This document shows positions 53,851-62,857 of a stretch of DNA of 64,000 nucleotides, piece by piece. Numbering within the stretch: position 1 is the first letter of the stretch; the number at the start of each line of letters is the position of its first letter. A program made the position numbers and the translations under genes. This DNA comes from JAHEFT01 sp963766195 (GTDB lineage: Bacteria; Pseudomonadota; Gammaproteobacteria; Xanthomonadales; SZUA-36). Location: the NCBI GenBank assembly GCA_963766195.1, contig CAVXYY010000002.1, forward strand, positions 186,001 to 250,000. The letters are read 5' to 3'. The notes beneath the pieces were generated by a model. It did no database searches and was not told the origin of the DNA. It saw only the letters and a program-made list of their open reading frames with translations.

Positions 53851-56138
53851 TCAGGCCGCTACGGGCAATTCTCTGCGGCCGGCCAGCGCCAGATACGATT
53901 CCGTTGCCGGCGGGCGCTGGCTCGTCTGCATTGACCCATCCGGGTTAAGAACCACTTTCAGCGCGCCACAGTCACCCGTTGACCAGAATAATACGCCGTT
54001 TTCTTCATACCGGCGCCGGATTTCAGGGCGGGGAAAGTCAAAACGATTGCCGAGGCTCGCCGTGGCGATCGCGATCTCCGGTCGCAGGTGTTCGATAAAG
54101 TCCTGGCTCGATGAGGTCTTGCTGCCGTGGTGGGGCACCAGCAACAACTTGTGCGGTGAAAGCCCCTCGCGGACCAGGCGGCTCTCGATGGTTTCGGATA
54201 TGTCTCCGCTGAGGAGTACGCGCCCACCGGCGGAATCCAGGCTGATCACGCAGGAGCTGTTGTTCCCGAGGTAAGGCAGCCCGGGCGAGGGATGAAGCGC
54301 TGTCAGCATGACTCCGGGCCAGTTCCAGCGGTCCGGCGTCGTGCATGCCTCCAGGCCGCCCCAATGGTCGCCCAGGTTGGCCCGGTAATCGGCGTCCGGA
54401 TAACGGTCAAGAAGGGACCGGAGTCCGCCGGCATGGTCCAGGTCAGCGTGACTGATGATGACGAGTTCTGGAGATTCCGGGCCCACCCGGGACAGGGCCG
54501 GAGTGATGACGCTGGCAACCTGGTTCCTGTCGCCGCCGTCACCGGGACCCGAGTCGAACAGCAGGGAATGACGCCCGGCGCTTACCAATACCGCGGTGCC
54601 CTGCCCTGCATCAAGCACTTCCACAGACAGGACACCGTCCGGCGTTTTTTCCGGTGACGGTAAAAACAGGGGGACCAACAGGAACAGGCCGGTCCAGCGA
54701 AGCGGCAGTCCGCGTGGCAACAGACACAGAAAGGCCCCGACCAGGGCCAGCGCAGTCTGCAGCAGAGTGGGTGGCGGCATCGTCATCAATTGGCCCTGGA
54801 TCTCCGCTATCGTTTCCAGCACCTGGAAAAGAACCGAAGTTGCCAAACCGGCTAACGACCAGAGCGAGCCTGCAATCCAGCCGGAAAACGGGAGCACTGC
54901 GAGACCTGCCAGGACCAGCGGCACGACGCCGACGCTGACCCAGGGGATCGCCAGCAAATTGGCGATAAAGCCGGCCGGGCTGAACGTTCCAAACCAGGCG
55001 GCGCCCAGCGGAATCAATACCAGGATCACGCCGGACTGCGCCATCAGCATTGTTTTCCACCACTTCAACCGGCCGGTTCGGGGACGGAACACCCAAATCA
55101 GCGCGGCAACCGCAAGGAAGGAGAACCAGAATCCGGCGCCCAGCGGTGCAAAAGGATCGATGACGAGGATCACGGCCAGGCTGACAGCCCAGGCCCGCCC
55201 CGGGTGAATCGACCGGTAAAGCAGCACGGCGGCCAATGCCGTGAGCAGCATCAGGGTGGAACGCAGGGTGGGGATTCCGAATCCGGCCAGCGCTGCATAA
55301 CTCACTGCGCTGAACAATCCCGCCGATACCGTTACCTTCAGGGTTGCTCTGCCAACAGCCGCCAGCGGTAAAAGCAGGAGCATTGCCCGGGCCAGCCACA
55401 TTCCGCCGGCTGCCGCCAGTCCGACATGCAGGCCGGAAATGGCCAGTAAATGAGACGTTCCCGTGGCATTCAGCAAAGCGCTGTCGACAGAACTCAGCCC
55501 GAAACGGTCGGCCGTGGCCAGGGCCTGTATGACTGCCCGCTGCCGTGGGTCGCTGATCCGTTCTTTGATACTCTTCTGTACTTTTTCGCGAACAGAGTTA
55601 ACCGCAAAGCGAAGGCCGGAAGACGGCGCGAGGAGCTGGCCGTCCCTGACCGTGCCCAGTCCGCCAATGCCCTGGGCAAAGAGCCATCGTTCCTTGTCCG
55701 CCCCCTGGAAGTTCACACCGCCCCAGGGCGGTTTTACCCTCAGCTCCAGTTGCCAGTGTTCACCCGCTGAAATTTCAGGACGATCCCGGTACCACGAGAC
55801 GAGCATCACAGTGGGTAAACCCTGCTTGCGGTATTCCGGATCCGGTCTGAAACGAAACCGGACAGATTCGCTGTCCGCGGATGGGACGGAGGAAACGTAA
55901 CCTGTAATGCGGGTGATCTGATTTGCCAGGGCGGGGTCGAGGCGGTCTTCGAGACGTGCCTGGAAACTGCTGAGCGCCCAGCAGCATGCCAGCAGGACGA
56001 GGCGCTGCCGGGCGGAGTCTGCGGAAAAGCAATGCAAGGCAGGCAAGAGCCGCTGCCACGCGCAGCCACCGGAGCGGGAGGCAGGAACGTAAACCATTGG
56101 GCACCGAGGATGCCGGCAATCACTCCAGCCGGCCACAT
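53851..56138 (-). CDS. comEC: ComEC/Rec2 DNA-uptake channel, two N-terminal frame breaks
   Basis: Inner-membrane channel for single-stranded DNA in natural transformation. The competence domain has about ten helices (GTSHLLAISGLHVGL is diagnostic). The C-terminal metallo-beta-lactamase-like domain has ISHADLDHAGG and VPHHGSKTSSS. The true start is probably the ATG at 56138 (MWPAGVIAGILGAQWFTF). Two extra bases, near 56075-56085 and 55995-56005, split the N-terminus; removing them gives FLPPLRWLRVAAALACLALL, then LRRQRLVLLACCWAL. Length remainder two agrees. About 761 residues. Confidence 0.9.
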
Positions 56139-56161
56139 CCAGCTTCCGCCCGGTTTATCCG

Positions 56162-56854
56162 CTATTCCAACGCTTGCAGGCACCCCAATCGCAATTCAAG
56201 CTGCCGGTCCATACGGGCCGCCAGGCGCTTGTCGTGAGTTACCAGCAACAGGCTTGTTCTGAATTCCTGGTTTAAATCCAGCATCAGGCCATATACGTGG
56301 TCTGCGGTTCGTTCGTCCAGGTTACCGGTGGGCTCATCTCCCAAAACGACCCGCGGATTTCCCACCAGTGCCCGCGCAACCGCTGCGCGCTGGCGTTCAC
56401 CACCGGACAACTCGCCCGGCTTGTGAGTCAACCGGTCAGTGAGCCCTACCTTGCCGAGCAAGTCACGGGCTTTGTCCCCGGCGGATCGAACGCTCTCACC
56501 GCGGATCAGCAAAGGCATGGCGACGTTTTCCAGGGCGGTAAACTCGGGCAGCAAGTGGTGGAACTGGTAAACGAAACCCATGGTGCTGTTTCTGACCCTG
56601 CTGCGTTCCTTCGCGGTCATACCCCACAACGACGCCCCGTCGACCAGTACTTCGCCCGCGACAGGCCGGTCAAGCCCACCGAGGATGTGCAACAAGGTGC
56701 TCTTGCCCGCCCCCGAAGCCCCTACGATCGCGAGGGACTCCCCGGCCTTGAGGCACAGGCTGACGTCCTTCAGCACCTCGACTTCCCGAGGGCCCTGGTG
56801 AAAGGACTTTCTGACACCCCTGGCTTCAAGAACCAGAACGTCCTGGTCATTCAT
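56162..56854 (-). CDS. lolD: Lipoprotein-releasing system ATP-binding protein LolD
   Basis: 230-residue ABC ATPase energising lipoprotein release from the inner membrane to LolA. Walker A GASGAGKST near residue 50, FHHLLPEFTALENVAMPLL (the Lol motif region), signature LSGGERQRAAVAR and Walker B VVLGDEPTGNLDE. It overlaps the lolC/E gene by 8 bases. Confidence 0.96.
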   Translation of the reverse strand: MNDQDVLVLEARGVRKSFHQGPREVEVLKDVSLCLKAGESLAIVGASGAGKSTLLHILGGLDRPVAGEVLVDGASLWGMTAKERSRVRNSTMGFVYQFHHLLPEFTALENVAMPLLIRGESVRSAGDKARDLLGKVGLTDRLTHKPGELSGGERQRAAVARALVGNPRVVLGDEPTGNLDERTADHVYGLMLDLNQEFRTSLLLVTHDKRLAARMDRQLELRLGCLQALE

Positions 56855-58094
56855 AGCTCAAAGCCTCCGCAGGATGGGTCCTGGCCGCCCGCCACGACGG
56901 ATAAATGGTCGACAGCAAAGACATACCCAGTGACATCAGCGCGAACTTGATGACATCCGCGCTTCGCAGGTCGGACGGCAGTTCAGTGATGTAATAAATG
57001 TCTGAAGGAAACAGGCTGAAGCCAAATAACTGCTCCAGGAACGGCACCACCAGTCCGATGTTCTTTGCCAGCAGGATACCGCCAACCACACCCAGCAGGG
57101 TTCCAACGACACCAATTATGGTGCCCTGGATGACGAAAATCCGCATCACCGTTCCGGGCTGCGCGCCCATGGTTTTCAAAATGGCAATGTCCGCCTGCTT
57201 GTCGGTGACCACCATCACCAGCATCGAAATGATATTGAACGCCGCGACCGCGATAATCAGGGAAAGAATGACCCACATGACCGTTTTCTCGGTGCGCACA
57301 GCCTGGAACAGGTTGCCGCGCTCCTGGGTCCAGTCACGCACCGTGTAGTAGCCCTGCATGCTGTCGGAGATTTCCCGTGCAACACGCCAGGCGCTGTCCA
57401 TATCCACCAGGTGCAGACGCACCCCGCCGATGGTGCCCTCCGGCATGCGCAGCAAGCGGGCGGCATCCTCGATATTGACCAGCGCGAGTGTCGAGTCGTT
57501 TTCAAATTCACCGAACTCGAATGCGCCGACCACGGTAAAACGGCGCATCAGTGGACTTGCACCGACGGGTGTTGCTTTCAACCTCGGGGCGATGACGGTG
57601 ACCCGGTCACCCGGGCCTACGCGAAGCCTGGAAGCCAGCCCGATACCAAGGATGATGCCGTATTCTCCCGGCTTCAGGTCGGTGATCTTCCCGGTCAGCA
57701 TTTTCCGGTCAACCTCGGAAACACGCGGCTCAAACTCAGGGTCGATCCCTCGAATGAACGCACCGGATGATTCAGCTCCCTGGAGCCAGACCCCTTCCTC
57801 GATATAGGGCGCCGCGCCGTTCACTTCGGGGTGCTGTTCAACCTGGCTGATGACATTGCGCCATTCCATCTGTGAACCATCGGCGGGTTGAATCGTCGCG
57901 TGCGCGATCGCACCCAGTATCCGGGCCCGCAGTTCCTTTTCAAACCCGTTCATCACTGAAATCACGGTGATCAGCGTAGTAACGCCCAGCGCAATGCCGA
58001 GCATGGAGGTCAGCGAAATGAACGAAATGAAATGATTACGCCTTTTCGCGCGCACGTAACGCAGTCCGATAAAGGCTTCCAGTGGTTTGTACAT
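56847..58094 (-). CDS. Lipoprotein-releasing system permease, LolC/LolE family
   Basis: 415 residues with four membrane helices, one N-terminal (about 22-45) and three C-terminal, around a large periplasmic domain. FIGLRYVRAKRRNHFISFIS at the N-terminus and VNIEDAARLL are typical. Only one permease gene is adjacent to lolD, where E. coli has lolC and lolE, so it may act as a homodimer (LolF-type arrangement) or have a partner elsewhere. It cannot be called C or E from this sequence alone. Confidence 0.92.
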   Translation of the reverse strand: MYKPLEAFIGLRYVRAKRRNHFISFISLTSMLGIALGVTTLITVISVMNGFEKELRARILGAIAHATIQPADGSQMEWRNVISQVEQHPEVNGAAPYIEEGVWLQGAESSGAFIRGIDPEFEPRVSEVDRKMLTGKITDLKPGEYGIILGIGLASRLRVGPGDRVTVIAPRLKATPVGASPLMRRFTVVGAFEFGEFENDSTLALVNIEDAARLLRMPEGTIGGVRLHLVDMDSAWRVAREISDSMQGYYTVRDWTQERGNLFQAVRTEKTVMWVILSLIIAVAAFNIISMLVMVVTDKQADIAILKTMGAQPGTVMRIFVIQGTIIGVVGTLLGVVGGILLAKNIGLVVPFLEQLFGFSLFPSDIYYITELPSDLRSADVIKFALMSLGMSLLSTIYPSWRAARTHPAEALSYE

Positions 58095-58160
58095 CGGCCG
58101 AATTAGATCACAGCGGGACGTTCTTCACCAGCGGTCACTGCGAAGACCGGGGTAGGAAAA

Positions 58161-59099
58161 TCATCCTTCCAGGCCGTCCAGTACTTTGCGCAACGGATCA
58201 GGCAGCGGGGCGTCCAGCGTCAATCGCGTACCGGCCGGAGATTCCAGCTCCAGTCGATGAGCATGTAAAAATATCCGGCCCAGGCCGCGCTTTTTCCACT
58301 TCCTGACCGATTCCTTGCCGGCATACCGGTCGTCACCCGCCAGGGGTAACCCTATGTGTTTGGCATGCGCCCTGATTTGGTGCGTTCTGCCGGTGAACAA
58401 TTCCACTTCCGCGTAGCAACAGTCTCCGTAGGCCTGTAAAAGATGAAATCGGGTTCGCGCTGGTTTGCCCTCCTCGGTGACCTCCACCTGGGACTGGGCG
58501 CCGCTTTCGACTTTGCGCAAAGGTGCATCGACCTCGACCATCGATTCCTGCAACACTCCGTCCATCAGGCACAGGTAACGCTTATCGACATTCCCCTCCC
58601 TGAACTGTGTGGATAAATGATTCAGCGCTGCGCCGTTTCGGGCCAGCACCAGGCAGCCGCTGGTTTCGCGATCGAGACGGTGGACCAGCTCAATGAATTC
58701 TGCCGGCCGGGTTTGTCGCACCACGTCGATCAAGCCCCAGGGCAACCCGCTTCCCGAGTGCACGGCCATGCCGGACGGCTTGTTGAAAACCAGCATGTCC
58801 TGATCCTCAAAGATCAGCGCTGCTTCGATCTGCCGGCAAATGGCCTCTGACACCTGGAATTCACCAGCCTCTCGCGTGCGTGCCGGCGGGACCCTGACCT
58901 CGTCACCCTCTTCCAGCCTGGAAGCCGGTTTGCAGCGACCACCGTTGATACGGACCTGCCCCGTCCGGATCATCCGATAAATGGCTGCTTTAGGCACTCC
59001 TTTGAGTCGTGCGGCAAGAAAATTATCCAGCCGCTGACCTGCACGGTCGCTGTCGACCCGGACAATATGCGCGCCGGTGCTTTTGCTCGTATTTGACAT
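58161..59099 (-). CDS. rluC: 23S rRNA pseudouridine synthase RluC
   Basis: 312 residues from the ATG at 59099. N-terminal S4 RNA-binding domain (RLDNFLAARLKGVPKAAIYR), then the catalytic motif HRLDRETSGCLV near residue 136 with its Asp nucleophile. FTGRTHQIRAHAKHIGLPLAGD near 215 is the second conserved block. Divergence from rne, as in E. coli, supports RluC over RluD. Confidence 0.94.
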   Translation of the reverse strand: MSNTSKSTGAHIVRVDSDRAGQRLDNFLAARLKGVPKAAIYRMIRTGQVRINGGRCKPASRLEEGDEVRVPPARTREAGEFQVSEAICRQIEAALIFEDQDMLVFNKPSGMAVHSGSGLPWGLIDVVRQTRPAEFIELVHRLDRETSGCLVLARNGAALNHLSTQFREGNVDKRYLCLMDGVLQESMVEVDAPLRKVESGAQSQVEVTEEGKPARTRFHLLQAYGDCCYAEVELFTGRTHQIRAHAKHIGLPLAGDDRYAGKESVRKWKKRGLGRIFLHAHRLELESPAGTRLTLDAPLPDPLRKVLDGLEG

Positions 59100-59113
59100 T
59101 GGCCCCCAACTCA

Positions 59114-59142
59114 TTGATAGAACGTATAAACACTGCTATATT
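59114..59142 (+). promoter_or_regulatory. Sigma-70 promoter of rne
   Basis: TTGATA (59114-59119), 17-base spacer, TATATT (59137-59142). This is the best-formed sigma-70 promoter I saw in the window. Predicted transcription start near 59149. Confidence 0.8.
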
Positions 59143-59148
59143 ACATTG

Positions 59149-59503
59149 CTCCGGAAATCCGCGCGCTGGTCGATGTTCAACATCATATCGATCAAAACAC
59201 CAGCCGATGATCAAAACCGCAAACATCGTTCAGAATTATCTGCACGAACGAATACCAGGCAAGGTTTAGATACATCCGAACACAAGAGGATGGTCGCACA
59301 GGAACCGGGAATATCGGATTATTGCATCAGTCACGGAGGCTGTTGCAGCGGACCGGCAGGAATATCCTGCTGGCAAAAACAATTTGAAAAGGCAAGCCTG
59401 GCGCGCCGCCCGTTAGCGGGCCGGGAACACGGATCGCGTAACAGCAAAGCTCATCAGCTTCGCCTGCATTGCGTGTTCAGGCCAGGATGCCTGAGGAAAC
59501 AAC
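59149..59503 (+). promoter_or_regulatory. Long rne leader, candidate autoregulatory 5' UTR
   Basis: About 355 bases between the promoter and the rne ATG, very close to the 361-base E. coli rne leader through which RNase E controls its own mRNA. Stem-forming stretches include CCGGCAGGAATATCCTGCTGG (59353-59373) and CCCGTTAGCGGG (59411-59422). No gene is seen here. Confidence 0.6.
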
Positions 59504-62098
59504 ATGAAAAGAATGCTGATCAACGCGACTCAGCCAGAAGAGTTGCGTGTGGCCATTGCTGATGGCCAGGTACTTATCGATCTGGATATCGAGGTTCCCT
59601 CCCAGGAACAAAAGAAATCAAACGTTTACAAAGGCCGCATCACCAGGGTCGAACCCTCCCTCGAAGCCTGTTTTGTCGATTTTGGTTCTGAACGTCACGG
59701 TTTTCTCCCCTTCAAGGAAATTTGCCACGATTGTTACCTGCCCTCCGCCCAGAAGATGGAAGGTAAGGTGGTCATTCGTGACGCGGTAAAAGAGGGCCAG
59801 GAACTGATCGTACAGGTCGAAAAAGAAGAACGCGGAAACAAGGGTGCGGCGTTGACGACCTACATATCGCTGGCAGGCCGTTACCTCGTCCTGATGCCCA
59901 CCAATCCCAAAGCCGGCGGGGTTTCGCGCCGCATCAGCGGTGAAGACCGTGACGACTTGCGCGAGCAGTTACAACATGTAATTGCGCCCGATAACGTGGG
60001 CATCATCGTCAGGACGGCAGGTGTTGGACGCGAGGCCGAAGAACTCCAGTGGGACCTGGACTACCTGCTGCAATTGTGGGGCGCAATTGAGAAAGCCGCC
60101 ACGGAAAACAAGGCACCGTTCCTGATATACCAGGAAAGCAACCTGTTTATCCGCGCCCTGCGCGACCACTTGCGCAATGATATCGGTGAGATTCTCATCG
60201 ACAACGAAAAGGTTTACAAGGATGCGCAGGAATTCGTGCAGCAGGTCATGCCACACAACGCGCGAAAGCTAAAACTTTATGTCGATGATGTACCGCTGTT
60301 TAATCGTTACCAGATAGAAAGCCAGATCGAATCAGCCTTTGCGCGCACCGTCCACCTGCCTTCAGGCGGTTCCGTGGTCATTGATCACACCGAGGCATTA
60401 CTGTCTATCGATATCAACTCCGCGCGCGCGACCAAGGGTACCGATATCGAGGATACGGCTTTTAAAACCAATATCGAAGCCGCGGACGAAATTGCCCGCC
60501 AACTGCGACTGCGCGACCTCGGTGGCCTGATCGTGATCGACTTCATCGACATGATGGACCGCAAGCATCAACGGAGTGTCGAGGAAAGACTTCACCATGC
60601 GCTGCAGATTGACAAGGCCAGGGTCCAGATGGGGCGAATTTCCCGTTTTGGATTATTGGAAATGTCGCGTCAGCGCCTGCGCCCCTCTCTGGGTGAGTCC
60701 AGCCAGGAACCTTGCACCAGGTGTGAAGGCCACGGCACGATTCGCAGCACGGAATCGCTGGCTCTGTCCATCCTGAGGCTGGTTGAAGAAGAGACAATGA
60801 AGGAATACACCGGCCAGGTGATTGTCCAGGCCCCGAGCACGGTAGCCAATTTCCTGCTCAACGAAAAGCGCAAAGCTCTGAACGAAATTGAACGGCGGCA
60901 TGGCTTACCCATTATTGTTCTGGCCAACGAATTCATGCACAGGCCCAAGTTCGAAATTCATCGGGTCCGTAAGTCGGATATTTCTGATGACCCGAGCTAT
61001 TCCCACGTTGATCAGCCAAAATCAGAACTTGTTGCCAACGCAGAAACCCAGGCATCTTCATTGGGCGCGGCTCCGGTCGCTGCAGTATCAGGAGTAATTC
61101 CTTCCCGCCCTGCCCCGACCCGTCCCGAGCCGAAAGAGGTGGAAAAACCCAAGCAGGGCTTTTTCGGCCAACTGTTTTCAAAGCTCTTTTCATCTTCAAC
61201 ACCGGATGTCGAAACAGAAAAACGAACCGCTTCACCGCGGCGTGATGAAAAGCCGTCTGTAAAAAGCGCACCCAGCCAAAGGACACCTTCACGCAATCGA
61301 AGCGCAGACGGTAAGAACGAGGAAACAAGAGCCCGGAATCCAAGGAAGCGCGGTAAAAAGAAGAAAACTTCATCTCAAACGCAGGCTCAGCCGCAGGCAC
61401 AGGGCGAGACTCAATCCGGTACTCCTGACGGGAAACCCCAGCGTAAAAAAGCCGGCAGGAAGAGAGGCGGACGGAAAAAAGCCGGGAAATCTCCCGCCGG
61501 CCAGCAAAACCAGGCCAAATCGACCCCGGTAGAGCAGGATCAAAAAGCGGTCGCCCAGGATGCCGCACAGAATGAGGCGCCGCAGGAAAAGCAGGGAGAA
61601 AGCTCTTCCCGCAAGCCACGGCGCCGCCGCTCCCCTTACCAGACCGCCGGAGTAAAATCCCGCGACGGACAATCACCGGAAGGGAAAGACTCGCCCAACC
61701 CGGAAGGTCCGAAAACCGCCGCAGTGCCTGCTGAAAAGTCGCTGGTGGAGAAGACGTCACAACCGCTGGTGGAAAAAACGCCACAACCACTGGTGGAACA
61801 GGCCGCGGCCCGTCCGAAGACGACGGCAGAGTCAAAACCCGAAAAACAGCCGGAGGCCCATGCCAGGACTGAAACCAGGTCTGAGCCAACGGCCAGGACA
61901 GAACCTGCGCCTGAGCCAAAGGCCCAGCCTGCAGAACCGAAGCCCGCCCCAGCCGCAAGTGAGCCAAGATCTGCCGCGGAAAAGAAGCAGGAGAGCCCCA
62001 TGCCGGCAAATGTGGTCAAGGACCAGCACGGTGTCTATACGCTGAAAACGGCGAACAGCGAAACCCCCGGCAAGGAGAATCCTCCGCCAGCCGGCTAA
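59504..62098 (+). CDS. rne: Ribonuclease E
   Basis: 864-residue endoribonuclease and degradosome scaffold. S1 domain about residues 37-120; catalytic aspartates in SIDINSARAT (about 304) and LIVIDFIDMMD (about 346); zinc-link CTRCEGHG (about 404), which keeps the CxxC but with Thr-Arg inside. From about residue 500 the protein is disordered, Lys/Arg/Pro/Gln-rich, with basic tracts (RKRGKKKK, RRKKAGRKRGGRKK) for RNA binding and a repeated LVEKTxQP unit near residues 746-766. GAGGAAA precedes the ATG. The 3' end converges with the next gene with 5 bases between stops. Confidence 0.97.
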   Translation: MKRMLINATQPEELRVAIADGQVLIDLDIEVPSQEQKKSNVYKGRITRVEPSLEACFVDFGSERHGFLPFKEICHDCYLPSAQKMEGKVVIRDAVKEGQELIVQVEKEERGNKGAALTTYISLAGRYLVLMPTNPKAGGVSRRISGEDRDDLREQLQHVIAPDNVGIIVRTAGVGREAEELQWDLDYLLQLWGAIEKAATENKAPFLIYQESNLFIRALRDHLRNDIGEILIDNEKVYKDAQEFVQQVMPHNARKLKLYVDDVPLFNRYQIESQIESAFARTVHLPSGGSVVIDHTEALLSIDINSARATKGTDIEDTAFKTNIEAADEIARQLRLRDLGGLIVIDFIDMMDRKHQRSVEERLHHALQIDKARVQMGRISRFGLLEMSRQRLRPSLGESSQEPCTRCEGHGTIRSTESLALSILRLVEEETMKEYTGQVIVQAPSTVANFLLNEKRKALNEIERRHGLPIIVLANEFMHRPKFEIHRVRKSDISDDPSYSHVDQPKSELVANAETQASSLGAAPVAAVSGVIPSRPAPTRPEPKEVEKPKQGFFGQLFSKLFSSSTPDVETEKRTASPRRDEKPSVKSAPSQRTPSRNRSADGKNEETRARNPRKRGKKKKTSSQTQAQPQAQGETQSGTPDGKPQRKKAGRKRGGRKKAGKSPAGQQNQAKSTPVEQDQKAVAQDAAQNEAPQEKQGESSSRKPRRRRSPYQTAGVKSRDGQSPEGKDSPNPEGPKTAAVPAEKSLVEKTSQPLVEKTPQPLVEQAAARPKTTAESKPEKQPEAHARTETRSEPTARTEPAPEPKAQPAEPKPAPAASEPRSAAEKKQESPMPANVVKDQHGVYTLKTANSETPGKENPPPAG

Positions 62099-62103
62099 GG
62101 AAC

Positions 62104-62733
62104 CTAAACGATACCGTAGCGCATGGCCATGCGAGTCATGTCCACGTCGCTACGCGTATTCAACTTGTCAAATATGCGGTACTTATAGGTCGCAATCGTT
62201 TTCGGACTCAAGTGCATGGTTTCTGCGATATCAGCAACCTTGCGACCGTCCGCGAGCATCAGCATCACTTCCATTTCCCGGGCGGAGAGGCCGTCGAATG
62301 GGGATACTTCCCCGCCAGGCAGCATGTTCAGGGCCATTTGCTGGGCAATCCTGGATCCGATATGCCTGCCACCCCGTGCAACGGTCTGAATCGCCTGCAC
62401 CAGTTCAGTGGCCGGGCACCCTTTGCTCAGGTAACCGGAAGCGCCGGCAGACAGCAACTGTGCCGGGTAAGGCGCCTCCTCGTGAATCGTCAGAATGATG
62501 ATGCCGAGGCCAGGACTGGCCTGTTTCAGCCGGGATGTCACTTCGAAACCTGAAAGCCCCGGCAGACTGACATCGAGCAATACAACGTCGGGTTTCAGTT
62601 CACGGTTCAAACGGATGGCGGTTTCACCATCGGCCGCTTCTCCTGTGATATGGATTGCAGGGTATCCGGCCAGAATATGGCGGAGCCCTACGCGAACGAG
62701 TTCGTGGTCGTCCACGACCAGCAGTCTGATCAT
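62104..62733 (-). CDS. GacA/UvrY-family response regulator
   Basis: 209 residues. CheY-like receiver with acidic residues VVDDHELVR, phospho-acceptor in VVLLDVSLPGLSG near residue 54, Thr in ILTIHE and Lys in YLSKG; then a LuxR HTH (LSAREMEVMLMLADGRKVAD, SPKTIATYKYRIFDKL). The linker and HTH are of the GacA/UvrY type, which activates Csr small RNAs with BarA/GacS. In E. coli uvrY precedes uvrC; here they are 13 kb apart, so symbol assignment is left open. Confidence 0.88.
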   Translation of the reverse strand: MIRLLVVDDHELVRVGLRHILAGYPAIHITGEAADGETAIRLNRELKPDVVLLDVSLPGLSGFEVTSRLKQASPGLGIIILTIHEEAPYPAQLLSAGASGYLSKGCPATELVQAIQTVARGGRHIGSRIAQQMALNMLPGGEVSPFDGLSAREMEVMLMLADGRKVADIAETMHLSPKTIATYKYRIFDKLNTRSDVDMTRMAMRYGIV

Positions 62734-62857
62734 AATTCCCCCTTTTGAAATTTTGCCCGTTTACCCCTGGAGGTGAATAAATCATAGGTGGAGAAAGCAT
62801 GTTCGTCGAGAGCTTGGGGTGGATCAGGGGGAATTTCCTACATCAAGGAGCGGTTTC

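Noticed and set aside
60933..62009. Long antisense open frame (358 residues) opposite the rne C-terminus
   Set aside because: It mirrors the GC-rich, low-complexity tail of rne, has no ribosome site or recognisable domain, and its residue composition (Pro/Ser/Arg/Leu runs) is that of a shadow frame.
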